A stretch of 64,000 nucleotides of DNA from Streptomyces panaciradicis (lineage in GTDB: Bacteria; Actinomycetota; Actinomycetes; Streptomycetales; Streptomycetaceae): the NCBI RefSeq assembly GCF_023516615.1, contig NZ_JAMGBF010000029.1, positions 62,001 through 126,000 on the forward strand. The letters are read 5' to 3'. Positions 27,735 to 36,486 of the stretch are shown one piece after another. Each line of letters begins with the position of its first letter. Position 1 is the stretch's first letter. Made by a program: the position numbers and the translations under genes. The notes under the pieces were generated by a model, which worked only from the letters and a program-made list of their open reading frames with translations, was not told the DNA's origin and searched no databases.

Positions 27735-28219
27735 CCGGTTCGTACAGAAGGCGCCTGTGGACGGCGGCGGTCGCATCGGTGCTCCTGGGAGCGGCAGTCG
27801 TCATCTGGTGGCTGCTGCGGGATCCCATCCCGTACTCCCTGCGCAAGACACCGGCGGTGAAGGTCGCCGTCGATGCCGCGAGATCGCAGTACCCCGATGC
27901 CAGGCAGGTCGCCGGGGACGTCGATCTGCTCGTGAAGGTGTACGTTCAGCGTCTCCAGGCCGGCGACGCCGCCGACCTGGCACGTATCGGTGCGCCTTGG
28001 TACACCGGCAGGGAACAGGCCGCGCAAAAGCTGATCGCACGCTACGGGGCACAGGCCGCCGAACCCGTCGAGGCAATCGTTCAGGACCCCGTGGTTCCCT
28101 CCCTCGCCAAAGTCGAGCTCCGCTTCAGCGATGGGCAGCGACAGACGGTGGATCTGAGCCGCGACCACGATGACGTGTGGTGGCTGCAACTGGGCGACGG
28201 CGATCCCGTGGCCCCGTAG
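27731..28219 (+). CDS. Hypothetical membrane-anchored protein
   Basis: The protein has 162 residues from ATG 27731. One N-terminal membrane segment (LWTAAVASVLLGAAVVIWWLL, about residues 9-29) follows three arginines, so the remainder is likely extracytoplasmic. The exported part is about 130 residues of mixed alpha/beta character with VDLSRDHDDVWWLQLG at the end, resembling small SnoaL/NTF2-like accessory domains only loosely. No function is assigned. A strong hairpin follows the stop. Confidence 0.65.
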   Translation: MTGSYRRRLWTAAVASVLLGAAVVIWWLLRDPIPYSLRKTPAVKVAVDAARSQYPDARQVAGDVDLLVKVYVQRLQAGDAADLARIGAPWYTGREQAAQKLIARYGAQAAEPVEAIVQDPVVPSLAKVELRFSDGQRQTVDLSRDHDDVWWLQLGDGDPVAP

Positions 28220-28247
28220 GTATCGAATTCGCCTGCGGCAGTGCCGG

Positions 28248-28276
28248 GGCCGCTCGCGAGGTTCTCGCGGGCGGCC
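28248..28276 (+). terminator. Hairpin terminator
   Basis: The arms GGCCGCTCGCGAG / CTCGCGGGCGGCC form a 13-bp stem with one G-T wobble and a 3-base loop, 28 bases after the stop of the preceding gene. Confidence 0.65.
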
Positions 28277-28379
28277 ATTGAACGCACGACCAGCGCTCTC
28301 GTCGGGCAGATGCGCTCACTCAACTTCCGCCGCAGAGCCACCTGCGACCGGGTCGAGAAGGCCGTTGCAGTGTTGGGTA

Positions 28380-29237
28380 TCAGCTGTTCAGGTCGAACAC
28401 GCCCCACCCGGTGAACGGCTTGACCTGGACGTAGATCCTGCTTCCCCGGGCGACGACTCGCCGGCGGCCGGGGGCAGAACCATCGGGCAGGGTGAGCCGG
28501 CCGACGCCCGTCGGCTCAACGGATGCTTCGGTGAGCTCTCCGTGGGCGAGTCGGTCGCTCTCCTCGCCGTAGCCGCCGTAGAAGGCGACGCGATCGCCGT
28601 GGACGGCCACGGCATGTGCGCCCCGAATGCGGTTCGCCCAGACCCTCACGGGCCGGTCGGCGCGTATCTCGACGAGCGGGAAGTCCGTGTAGGGGCACGC
28701 CCAGGCGGAGGTGCCCGAGACGTTCAGGGCGTAGCAGTCGAAGAGACCGGGGATGCCGGCTCCGTCTGACGTCCAGGTGAGTCGGCCCGTGGAGCTCCAG
28801 CGGCGGATCCCGGCCGGATTCTCGTCGAAGTGCCCGGCCCAGATCTGGCCGGCCTCATCCACGAGCAGGTGCTCGATGGCGTCTCCGACGGAGAAGGACG
28901 AGGTCTCGCGGCCGAGCGCGTCGAAGACCTGGAGTTGTCTGGCGTCCTCGAAGCGGCGGTCGCGCGACGCGGCGACCACGAACCCGCCGTCGGGCAGGCG
29001 TCCCAGATGCGGCCAGCGGGCCCGCACGGCGTTCAGTTCCGTGCGTTCGACGTGACCGTCCGGGTGGACGGAGACGACCAGGGCGTCGAACGGCGGGACA
29101 TCGGCGCCGGGCTGCGGGGCGCGTTCGGCAAGCAGCCAGTGAGCGGTGCCGACAACATCGACGGTACTGGTCAGGAGGTGGCGCTCGTGGTGCGCTCGGG
29201 GAAGACGGGCGTAGGGGATGAGGGCGGTGTTCTGCAT
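28380..29237 (-). CDS. Hypothetical protein, beta-propeller-like
   Basis: The protein has 285 residues; ATG 29237 follows AGGAGAG. Repeated segments such as FDALVVSVHPDGHV, LGRLPDGGFVVAAS, LLVDEAGQIWAGHFD and RRWSSTGRLTW have the spacing of propeller blades. There is no signal peptide, so it is probably cytoplasmic. The family is known only as uncharacterised in actinomycetes. No partner genes are evident. Confidence 0.7.
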   Translation of the reverse strand: MQNTALIPYARLPRAHHERHLLTSTVDVVGTAHWLLAERAPQPGADVPPFDALVVSVHPDGHVERTELNAVRARWPHLGRLPDGGFVVAASRDRRFEDARQLQVFDALGRETSSFSVGDAIEHLLVDEAGQIWAGHFDENPAGIRRWSSTGRLTWTSDGAGIPGLFDCYALNVSGTSAWACPYTDFPLVEIRADRPVRVWANRIRGAHAVAVHGDRVAFYGGYGEESDRLAHGELTEASVEPTGVGRLTLPDGSAPGRRRVVARGSRIYVQVKPFTGWGVFDLNS

Positions 29238-29601
29238 GGGCGGGCTCTCCTGGACAGGCGGTCACGGCCATCGGGCGCTGCGGTGAGCGACGGCGGGGGC
29301 GCGCGATCGGTGGAGAGCGGAGCGGGGCGCCTAGCGGGCATGGCCCTTTCTGGTCGTCATGCCGTGAGCATCGTCGAGGTCGAACCTCGTGACAAACCGT
29401 TTTTGACGGCCTGTCATTCGTGCCCGTCAACCGCCGTACAGAAGGGCGAGGTAGTGCGCAAGATTCCAGGGGCGGCCCCCGCTGAACTCCGTCGCCGTCG
29501 TGGTGCTCGCGAAGGTCGCCCCGCACGTGGCTCGGGAGTTCGGTGGGCCGCCCCGGGCTGCGCGGGCCAGGGGCGGCGGTGTGGACGCTCGGCTGTGGTG
29601 G
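29238..29601. other. Gene-free stretch
   Basis: This 364-bp stretch lies upstream of the propeller-like gene and downstream of the SDR gene, both on the minus strand. No convincing ORF, hairpin or operator was seen. The promoter of the propeller-like gene should be within its first 100 bases. Confidence 0.5.
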
Positions 29602-30348
29602 TCAGATCTGGCTGGCCCCACCGTCGACGTATATCTCGGCACCGGTCATGTAGCTGCTGGCCTCGCCGGCGAGGAAGAGGGCGGTTTCGGCGATCTCCTC
29701 CGGGCGGCCGAGCCGCTTCATGGGGACCCCGGCGGCCAGTCCCTGAAGCAGTTGTTCGGCGGCCTCGGGACCGCCCGCGAGGCCGCTGAGGCCGGGTGTC
29801 TCGATCGGCCCGGGCGCGATGCTGTTGACGCGGATGCCGCGGGTGACGAGCTCCGCCGCCCAGCTGCGGGTCAGGGAGCGCAGCGCGGCCTTGGTCGCGG
29901 CGTAGACACTGAAGGAGGCGGCCCCCTTGGTGTCGATGTTGGAACTGGTCAGGATGATCGATGCGCCGGTGGTGAGCAGAGGAAGTGCCTTCTGCACGGT
30001 GAACAGGGTGCCGCCGACGTTGGTGTTGAAGGTGTCGGCGTAGTGGTCCCAGGTGATGTCGGGCAGCGCCGCGAACTCACCGCCGCCGGCGTTGGCGAAG
30101 ACGATGTCGAGGCTGCCGTGCTGCTCGATCTGAGCGAAGAGTCGGTCGAGGTCGTCGAGGTTCGCGACGTCGGCGCGTACTCCGGTGGCGCGGTCGCCGA
30201 TGGAGGCCACCGCCTCGTCGATGGCTTCCTGGCGGCGGCCGGTGAGGAAGACGTGAGCGCCTTCCGCGGCGAGCCGTCGGGCGGCGGCCAGGCCGATGCC
30301 GGAGGTGGCGCCGGTGACGAGGGCGGTCTTGCCGTCCAGCTGTCCCAT
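29602..30348 (-). CDS. Short-chain dehydrogenase/reductase
   Basis: The protein has 248 residues. ATG 30348 follows AAGGAGAA; the frame is open upstream but lacks a ribosome site there. SDR motifs are TGATSGIG, NAGGGEF, the serine in SSNID and YAATK. The C-terminal IYVDGGASQI is typical. It is divergent from a TetR regulator gene with repeated half-sites between them, so it is probably repressed by that TetR. Confidence 0.92.
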   Translation of the reverse strand: MGQLDGKTALVTGATSGIGLAAARRLAAEGAHVFLTGRRQEAIDEAVASIGDRATGVRADVANLDDLDRLFAQIEQHGSLDIVFANAGGGEFAALPDITWDHYADTFNTNVGGTLFTVQKALPLLTTGASIILTSSNIDTKGAASFSVYAATKAALRSLTRSWAAELVTRGIRVNSIAPGPIETPGLSGLAGGPEAAEQLLQGLAAGVPMKRLGRPEEIAETALFLAGEASSYMTGAEIYVDGGASQI

Positions 30349-30368
30349 GATGGGTTCTCCTTTTCTGT

Positions 30369-30440
30369 ACTGTTCGGTACTTAAGTCGTTCGGTAGTGGA
30401 GAACCACGGCGCCGGAGCACCTATTCCGTACCGCTCGGTT
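30369..30440. promoter_or_regulatory. Candidate TetR operators between SDR and tetR genes
   Basis: ACCGCTCGGT at 30430-30439 is a perfect palindrome. Two copies of GTTCGGTA at 30372 and 30388 give imperfect versions of the same ACCGNNCGGT pattern (for example ACTGTTCGGT). They lie in the 123-bp divergent region, the usual place for TetR autoregulatory sites. Confidence 0.55.
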
Positions 30441-30471
30441 AAAATTTTCGGGACCGACACGGGAGGGTGTC

Positions 30472-31083
30472 ATGGCGGTACGCGGCAGGCCCCGGGGCTT
30501 CGATGCTGAGGCCGCGTTGGACCGTGCGGTGGAGGTTTTCTGGCGTCAGGGATACGAGGGCGCCTCGCTCACCGACCTCACCGAGGCCATGGGCATCAAC
30601 CGCACGAGCATGTATGCGGCGTTCGGCAACAAGGAGGAGTTGTTCCACCGGGCCGTCGCCCGCTATGCCGAGGCCGACATGGCCTACGCTCGCGAGGCCC
30701 TCACGGCGCCGACCGCCTACGAGGTCGTCGAATCCTTCCTGCGGGCCAACGCCGACGCGCTCACCCGCGCCGACCGCCCTTCGGGCTGCCTGTCCGTGCA
30801 GGGTGCCCTGGCCGAGGGCGGCGACAGCGGCCGCATCGCCAGGTTCCTGGCCGACAGCCGGCTCGCCGGCGAGCGTGCCCTGGCGCACCGGCTGGCCCGC
30901 GCCGTCGAGGACGGCGATCTGCCCGCGGAGACCGACCCTCACGCGCTCGCCCGCTACGTCATGGTCGTCAGCGAGGGCAACGCCGTACACGCTGCCGCCG
31001 GTGCGACCCGCGCGGCCCTCCACGCCACCGTCGACATCGCCCTGCGTGCGATACCTCGGATCCCCGCACACGCGGCCGCCTGA
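30472..31083 (+). CDS. TetR/AcrR family transcriptional regulator
   Basis: The protein has 203 residues. The N-terminal helix-turn-helix is GFDAEAALDRAVEVFWRQGYEGASL, then MGINRTSMYAAFGNKEELF, typical of AcrR-type repressors. The C-terminal ligand domain is of the TetR_C_16-like kind (CLSVQGALAEG). It is divergent from the SDR gene and probably represses it and itself through the palindromes between them. Confidence 0.92.
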   Translation: MAVRGRPRGFDAEAALDRAVEVFWRQGYEGASLTDLTEAMGINRTSMYAAFGNKEELFHRAVARYAEADMAYAREALTAPTAYEVVESFLRANADALTRADRPSGCLSVQGALAEGGDSGRIARFLADSRLAGERALAHRLARAVEDGDLPAETDPHALARYVMVVSEGNAVHAAAGATRAALHATVDIALRAIPRIPAHAAA

Positions 31084-31103
31084 CCGTACGGCCATCACGC
31101 CAC

Positions 31104-31340
31104 CTACGACCTGATCGCTCGCACTCGGCCCGCGAACCGGGGACGGCACGTCAAGGTGGCCACTACGGTCCTACCGCCGGCCCCGGTGAAGGCGTACGCT
31201 CCGTCGTCGGCGCACTCCTCACGTGCGACGAGGCCGCGCTTGGCCATGCCTGAGTGGTGATGCGAGACCCTGCTCCTGTCCCGCCCGAGCACCTTGGCGA
31301 CGTCATGGATGCGGGTCCGGTCCACGGGAGTGCGGGTCAG
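31104..31340 (-). pseudogene. MarR family regulator relic
   Basis: The minus-strand frame reads RIHDVAKVLGRDRSRVSHHH, then KRGLVAREECADDGAYAF, which matches the recognition helix and wing of actinobacterial MarR proteins (consensus like LAxALGWERSRLSHHLxRMxKRGLVxREEC). The first half of the domain and a start codon are missing, and part of the wing is shortened. It is a decayed fragment. The rest of 31084-31526 shows nothing else. Confidence 0.55.
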
Positions 31341-31526
31341 CTCTGGCCGGCACCGAGTGGTCGGTCGCCGCCAGGCCGGATTCGCGCTGCAGGGGGACTG
31401 ACCATGGCTTTCAGGGGCTTGGGGAAGGATCTGCCTGCCCCCACCAGGGTCGTTGGAAGACGCTCTCAGCCGGAAACGCGCGGCGAACGCCTTCCGAACC
31501 GACACCTGCAAGGGACCCGGCTCACC

Positions 31527-31766
31527 GTGGCAGAGAGCGAAGTCACCTACGACAGAACTGTGAACGCGGCGTACGTGTACCTCACCGAACCCCACGGCCG
31601 AGCGACCTCCGCGCGCATGTACACATGTGACCCGGTGGGCGTGGACGGCATGATCAACCTCGACGGGCAGGGGCGCCTCATCGGCATCGAGGTGCTGGCG
31701 GCCAGTTCAAAACTGCCCGAATATCTGCTCCGGTCCGCGGAGCGGCTGGACACCGAAGGTGAATGA
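31527..31766 (+). CDS. DUF2283-like small protein
   Basis: The predicted protein has 79 residues from GTG 31527, though the ribosome site is weak. EVTYDRTVNAAYVYLTE and the later GLINLD-type segment (MINLDGQGRLIGIEVLAAS) match the small DUF2283 family (consensus: YDxxxDaAYixl, then ii.D.d..G.iiGiEil). The function of the family is unknown. It ends 28 bases before a convergent TetR gene. Confidence 0.7.
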   Translation: MAESEVTYDRTVNAAYVYLTEPHGRATSARMYTCDPVGVDGMINLDGQGRLIGIEVLAASSKLPEYLLRSAERLDTEGE

Positions 31767-31794
31767 AGCGCTGGTCGCGGGACCTGGGGCGAGG

Positions 31795-32361
31795 TCACAG
31801 CAAGCGATCGACCAGTCCGTCGACGTAGTCCGGGGTGAGCGGGACCATGCCGAACAGGACGCGGATGTACATCGGGGCCAGGATGTGGTCCAGCACCTCG
31901 AACGCGTCGGGCGCGCGCTCGCCGCGGTCGCGGGCGCGATCGAGCATGGACTCCAGTTGTCGGGTGCGTTCGGCGCGAAGCGCGGCACCGGCCTGCAGCC
32001 CCTGCTGACCGCTGCTCGACAGGGCGAAGGCCAGGTGCAGGACGGCCGGACCGTCAGGTCCGGTGATCTCTCGGGCCACTTGGGCCGCATAAGTGCGCAG
32101 GTCGCCGGCGAGGCTTCCGGTGTCGGGCATCGGTGACTGCGCATTGAGGCGGGTGAGCGCCACGTCGGTGAGCAGGGTTTCCAGGTTGCCCCACCGGCGG
32201 TAGATGCTGCTGTCGGCCACGCCCGCGTGGGCTGCGACATCGCCGACGGTGAAGTTGCCGTAGCCCCGCTCACTGATGAGGTCGGTGACGGCCTGGTGTA
32301 CCTGCGTGCCGACGCGGGCGCTGCGCCCGCCGGGCCGTCGGGCTGGCTGTCGCTCGTTCAT
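31795..32361 (-). CDS. TetR family transcriptional regulator
   Basis: The protein has 188 residues; ATG 32361 follows AAGGTGG. The DNA-binding part is QVHQAVTDLISERGYGNFTVGDVAAHAGVADSSIYRRWGNLETLL. The C-terminal half resembles TetR_C_11-type domains (APMYIRVLFG). It is divergent from an MFS efflux gene, and two inverted repeats lie between them, so it probably represses the pump. Confidence 0.92.
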   Translation of the reverse strand: MNERQPARRPGGRSARVGTQVHQAVTDLISERGYGNFTVGDVAAHAGVADSSIYRRWGNLETLLTDVALTRLNAQSPMPDTGSLAGDLRTYAAQVAREITGPDGPAVLHLAFALSSSGQQGLQAGAALRAERTRQLESMLDRARDRGERAPDAFEVLDHILAPMYIRVLFGMVPLTPDYVDGLVDRLL

Positions 32362-32372
32362 TCCGCCACCTT

Positions 32373-32443
32373 AACGCAGTTGGCAGTTGCGTTTGCGAGA
32401 GGGGCTTCTCTATAGTCGACTAACGCAGCCGCTGGCTGCTTTA
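32373..32443. promoter_or_regulatory. mfs promoter with two candidate TetR operators
   Basis: AACGCA-N9-TGCGTT (32373-32393) overlaps a -35-like TTGCGT (32387-32392); an 18-base spacer leads to TATAGT (32411-32416). A second inverted repeat, TAACGCAGCC-N3-GGCTGCTTTA (32421-32443, one mismatch), covers the expected transcription start. Both share AACGCA. This layout would let one repressor block the plus-strand promoter. Confidence 0.65.
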
Positions 32444-32510
32444 GTGTGCTCGGGTGTATCGCCATCCGCGGCGACCGTGACCGGGCGCAACTGACGATGA
32501 GGGGGATTCC

Positions 32511-33980
32511 ATGGCTGCATCCAGTGCGACCGTGGGCAGTCGATCAAGCCGGGCCGTGGTGCTCACGGTGACCTGCCTCGGGCAATTCATGGTGCTGCTC
32601 GACAACACCATCGTCGGAGCGGCACTGCCCGATATGCAGCACCGGCTGCACACTCAGCTGACCGGGCTGCAGTGGATCGTCGACGCGTACGTGCTCCTGG
32701 TCGCCATGCTGCTGCTGTCCGGCGGTGTCTTCGCCGACCGATTCGGCCGCAAGCGGGTGTACCTGACCGGTGCGACGGTGTTCACTGCTGCGTCGCTGGT
32801 GTGCAGCCTCGCGCCCTCGCTCGGTTGGCTGGTCGCCGGCCGGGTGCTGCAGGGCATCGGGGCCGCGGCGCTGAGCCCTGCCTCCCTCGCCCTGCTCGCC
32901 GCCGCCCATCCCGTGCCGCAAGAACGAATCAAGGCGATCGGGCTGTGGGCCGGACTCAGCGGCATCGGTCTGGCCGCGGGACCCGTGGCCGGCGGCGTGC
33001 TGACGCAGGCCTTCGGCTGGCCCGCCATCTTCCTGGTCAATCTGCCCGTCGGTGCGGTCCTGCTGCTGGTCGGTCTGCGCCACCTCGGCGAGTCCCGCAA
33101 CCCGAGCGCCCCCGCGATCGACATTCCGGGCACGGTGCTGTCGGTTCTGGCGGTGGGGGTACTGACGTACGGGTTGATCGAGGGAGGTGTCCGCGGCTGG
33201 ACCTCACCGGTCATCCTGGGCAGTCTCGCCGCCGCCGTGGTCCTCCTCGGCGGCTTCGTCGCCGTCGAAGGCCGTCGTTCCGCTCCGATGCTGCCGCTGC
33301 GGCTGTTCGGTCAGCGTCTGTTCACCGTGTCGAACGCCGCCATGGGCGTGGTGGGGTTCGCGCTCATGGGGTCGTCCTTCTTCTTCTCCCAGTTCTTCGT
33401 GTACGTCCAGGGCAGCTCCCTCCTGCGCGCCGGCCTGCAGACCCTGCCGGTGTCCCTGGCGATGGTGATCGTCAGCCCGTACGCGGGCCGACTCGCCGCC
33501 CGTTACGGCTTCCGCATCGTGGTCACCACCGGCCTGGCCTTGGCCGGCCTGGGACTCCTGGCGCTCGGCACGGTGCACGCCGACACCGGCTACGGGAACG
33601 TCTGGTGGCGGCTGGGACTCATCGGCGTCGGCTTCGCCCTGGCCATGTCCCCACTGACAGGTGCCGCCATCCAAGCAGTCAGCCCGCGGGAAAGCGGTCT
33701 CGCCTCAGGCATCAGCAGCACCACCCGGCAGATCGGTGCGGTGCTCGGCGTGGCGTTGCTCGGCGCCATCGTCCGCACTCGACAGTCCGGCGGTGCCTCC
33801 TTCGAGACCGGCCTCAACAGCGCCTTCCTCGCCGCCGGTGCCGTCGTCCTGGTCACCGCCCTGTCCACCGGCCTGTGGTTGGTCAGGTCCAAGTCCGCGG
33901 AAGCCGGAGCGGCGCCGCACCGTTGCCCTGAACCAGCTGCGGTCATCCCCTTGAACGAGGAATCGGCAAACAGTCGTTGA
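32511..33980 (+). CDS. MFS drug efflux transporter, DHA2 (EmrB/QacA) family
   Basis: The protein has 489 residues and 14 predicted membrane segments. MVLLDNTIVGAALPDMQ and the motif A-like GGVFADRFGRKRV between helices 2 and 3 are diagnostic; motif C (GLAAGPVAGGVL) marks an antiporter. Proton-driven export of a cationic or amphipathic drug is expected; the substrate is unknown. It is controlled, by position, by the divergent TetR. Confidence 0.93.
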   Translation: MAASSATVGSRSSRAVVLTVTCLGQFMVLLDNTIVGAALPDMQHRLHTQLTGLQWIVDAYVLLVAMLLLSGGVFADRFGRKRVYLTGATVFTAASLVCSLAPSLGWLVAGRVLQGIGAAALSPASLALLAAAHPVPQERIKAIGLWAGLSGIGLAAGPVAGGVLTQAFGWPAIFLVNLPVGAVLLLVGLRHLGESRNPSAPAIDIPGTVLSVLAVGVLTYGLIEGGVRGWTSPVILGSLAAAVVLLGGFVAVEGRRSAPMLPLRLFGQRLFTVSNAAMGVVGFALMGSSFFFSQFFVYVQGSSLLRAGLQTLPVSLAMVIVSPYAGRLAARYGFRIVVTTGLALAGLGLLALGTVHADTGYGNVWWRLGLIGVGFALAMSPLTGAAIQAVSPRESGLASGISSTTRQIGAVLGVALLGAIVRTRQSGGASFETGLNSAFLAAGAVVLVTALSTGLWLVRSKSAEAGAAPHRCPEPAAVIPLNEESANSR

Positions 33981-34258
33981 CAACAACAACCACACCGACG
34001 GGGACGAACGGCTGCGCGCCGAGGGCGTCGACTCCACCGTGCCGCTACCGAGCCCCCTGGGCGAACTCGCCTTGCACAGCAACGTCCCGCACATCGACGC
34101 GCCGGAGCGCCTCATCATCGGCAAAGGCCAAGCGCCCACCACTGAACCACCGTCCGCTACGGATCAGCATCACCATCAGGATCGAGGCTTCCCAGGCGTA
34201 CGGAAGCCCTCTTGAACCCTTGTCCTTGTTTGATGATCGTTCTGTTGGAGGCTGAAGC
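33981..34258. other. Intergenic stretch with coding-like frame
   Basis: From 33976 one plus-strand frame reads a protein-like sequence (DGDERLRAEGVDSTVPLPS, then LHSNVPHIDAPERLIIGKGQ) up to about 34135, without a plausible start codon. It may be the remnant of a gene once fused to or following the MFS gene. No family was recognised. Confidence 0.3.
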
Positions 34259-35113
34259 ATGCAGTATCTGCCGACCTTCGTTTTCGTTCACGGGGCCTTC
34301 GCGAATTCCTTCTCCTTCGCGCCACTGCAGGCCGAACTGGCTCTACTGGGGCACCGTTCGGTGGCCGTCGACCTTCCGGGGCACGGTTTCGAGGCGACCT
34401 TCCCCGCGGCGTACCAGGCCCCCCAGGATCTCGACGCCCTCTCCGCGGAACCGGGACGCATCAAGGGAGTCACGCTCGCCGACAACGCCGCCCGCGTGAT
34501 CGAGATCCTCGAACGGGCCAAGCGGAACGGGCCCACCATTCTTGTCGCCCACAGCAGGGGCGGCATCACAACCACCGCCGTCGCCAACGCCCGGCCCGAG
34601 CTGATCGACCGCATCGTCTACGTCTCCGCCTGGTGCCCCGTCGATCTGGACGTGAGCGACTACTACGCCCAGCCGGAGATGGCGGACGTCGACGCAGGGG
34701 CCTTCCTTGCCACGCTGGTCGGGAACCCGGCCCAACTCGGTCTGCTTCGCACCAACTTCCGCACCTCCGACCCGGCGGCACTCGCCGCGTTCAAGCGAGC
34801 GTTCGCCGCCGACCTCACCGACGACGAGTTCCGGACCTTCCTCAACACATTCCAGCCCGACGAGAATCTCGACGTCGGCACGTCCGCCGACCGAGCACAG
34901 GCCACCACCTGGGGACGGATCGCAAAGACCTATGTGCGCCTGACCGCCGATGCCAGCATCCCGCTCGCCATGCAGGACCGCATGATCCGCGAAGCCAACG
35001 CGCTCACAGCCGACAACCCCTTCGACGTCCGCACACTCGAAGGGAGCCACCTGCGCTGGCTCGTCCACCCGAAGCCCGCCGCCGAACTGCTCGCAGACTG
35101 CGCAGTTCGCTGA
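34259..35113 (+). CDS. Alpha/beta hydrolase (EstC/salicylate esterase-like)
   Basis: The protein has 284 residues; ATG 34259 follows TGGAGG. FVHGAFANSFSF carries the oxyanion-hole HG, the nucleophile serine is in AHSRGG, and a histidine near the C-terminus in EGSHLRW can complete the triad. The pattern fits the AB hydrolase_6/EstC group acting on small esters or lactones. No cofactor or partner gene is visible. Confidence 0.85.
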   Translation: MQYLPTFVFVHGAFANSFSFAPLQAELALLGHRSVAVDLPGHGFEATFPAAYQAPQDLDALSAEPGRIKGVTLADNAARVIEILERAKRNGPTILVAHSRGGITTTAVANARPELIDRIVYVSAWCPVDLDVSDYYAQPEMADVDAGAFLATLVGNPAQLGLLRTNFRTSDPAALAAFKRAFAADLTDDEFRTFLNTFQPDENLDVGTSADRAQATTWGRIAKTYVRLTADASIPLAMQDRMIREANALTADNPFDVRTLEGSHLRWLVHPKPAAELLADCAVR

Positions 35114-35432
35114 GCCTTCCAGATGACGCAGCCGACTGGCCTCCAGAGGATCCGACCCAAGGCGGCTCCTCGGGACAGGCCGAGGTCCGGCGCAGGATTG
35201 GGTCGGATACCGGTACCTCAGCGGACACGCGACTCGGCACGGCGACACAACCTGACCGCGTCACCGCCGGGCCGGCGATCCGGCCTCGAGTCAAACGGCC
35301 CCGCGGGCGGGATGCCCTGCGCCGGCTGCCCGCCTCGCCCACCCCGGCCCGCCGTCCACTTGCGGCAGCCGACCCCGTGGTCGGCCCGCCTGCCGGTGTC
35401 CGGTCGGCTGCGACCGGACCGGGGCAGGCAGC
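35114..35432. other. Gene-free stretch with a hairpin
   Basis: This 319-bp stretch lies between the hydrolase and the truncated TetR gene. It holds a perfect 8-bp inverted repeat TCCGGTCG / CGACCGGA with a GCTG loop (35399-35418), which may terminate transcription arriving from either side. No gene was seen. Confidence 0.45.
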
Positions 35433-35828
35433 TCAGGGCCAGTCCGGCACGCGGTCCGCAGGCAGCAAGGGGCGCAGAGCGCCGAGGACGGCGCCGACGC
35501 AGATGTCGCGGAGTTCGGCGCGGGAGCAGGTCTGCTCGGTGAGCCAGTCGACGACGAGGACCTGGACGAGGACCAACCAGCTCTTCAGTACGGCCGAGAC
35601 GGTTCGGCGCGCGCTCTCGTCCGCGAAGGGCAGCACGGCGGGCAGGCGGGCGCGGAGCGCGTCCCGCTCGCCGGTCATGATCGTCTGGATGACCGGGGCG
35701 CCCGCGAGCACCCGGTTCGCGGCGACGACGGCGTGACGGTTGGCCACGAAGTAGCCGAGGTGGACGTCCGTCCCCTGGACGAGTTGTTCGACGAGTACAC
35801 GGCCCACCGCAATGGTTCCAGCTCGCAC
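35433..35828 (-). pseudogene. TetR family regulator, N-terminally truncated
   Basis: The 131-codon frame begins with GTG and reads LVQGTDVHLGYFVANRHAVV, then AVLKSWLVLVQVLVVDWLT, which looks like a TetR ligand-binding C-terminal half. No helix-turn-helix coding sequence can be read upstream in any minus frame (35829-36000). The gene seems to have lost its DNA-binding domain. A short genuine protein cannot be excluded. Confidence 0.5.
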
Positions 35829-36269
35829 TCGCGGTGATCGAGCTCGGCCTTGCGCCCGTCCTGTTCTGGCTCGCCGCGTCCGAGGAGCGGGCGACGCAGC
35901 CGACGGCGGAACGTGGCGCAGGACTGCACTGCTCCCCGGCCCGGGACGTGTGACCGGTCGCGGGCATCGAGGGGATGGCGCCGGGCGGGACGACGGCGCT
36001 GCGAGGCCCGCGCCGACAGGAGTGGCAACCAGGGTTCCCTCGTTCCCATGACTGGCGTCAAATGATCACGGGAGTCCGAGAGCGGGCTGCGGACGGCGCA
36101 CGTCGCGCCTGTGGCGGCCGTACGCCGAACCCCGAAACTGCACCTGCCGTGACACCTGCCGGCGTCCGGCCGTGTCACCCGGTCAGGGTGATGTCGGCCT
36201 TCCTGTCAAGGGACAGCATGGGCACATGGGGGGCCCGGTGGCGGCTACATCTGCAAGGGAGACGCGCTC
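35829..36269. other. Gene-free stretch
   Basis: This 441-bp stretch shows only unsupported overlapping frames. It may include decayed sequence from the truncated TetR gene. The promoter of the small gene at 36270 is expected near its right end. Confidence 0.4.
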
Positions 36270-36467
36270 ATGCAGTACGAAATCCGCGTCGAAGGGCAGA
36301 TGTCGAAAACGATGACCACCGCGTTCCCGGAGCTGGAGAGCTGCATCGTGGCCGGGCAGACCTTGATGTTCGGTCAGGTGACCGACGAAGCCCATCTCTA
36401 CGGGCTGCTCGCGCGGTTCCAGTCGCTGGGCCTGCACGTGGTCGAGATGCGCAAGACGGGCCCCTGA
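36270..36467 (+). CDS. Small conserved hypothetical protein
   Basis: The predicted protein has 65 residues; ATG 36270 follows AAGGGAGA. The sequence MQYEIRVEGQ, then DEAHLYGLLARFQSLGLHV, with alternating beta-alpha character, looks like a small folded, ferredoxin-like domain. Similar short proteins are common in streptomycetes, without known function. It is convergent with the radical SAM maturase gene, 19 bases away. Confidence 0.7.
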   Translation: MQYEIRVEGQMSKTMTTAFPELESCIVAGQTLMFGQVTDEAHLYGLLARFQSLGLHVVEMRKTGP

Positions 36468-36486
36468 GGGGCGTACCCCTGCCCCA

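Noticed and set aside
25742..28189. 815-codon minus-strand open frame across the IS element
   Set aside because: Only its 3' part corresponds to tnpA; the rest is antisense to tnpB and the next gene.
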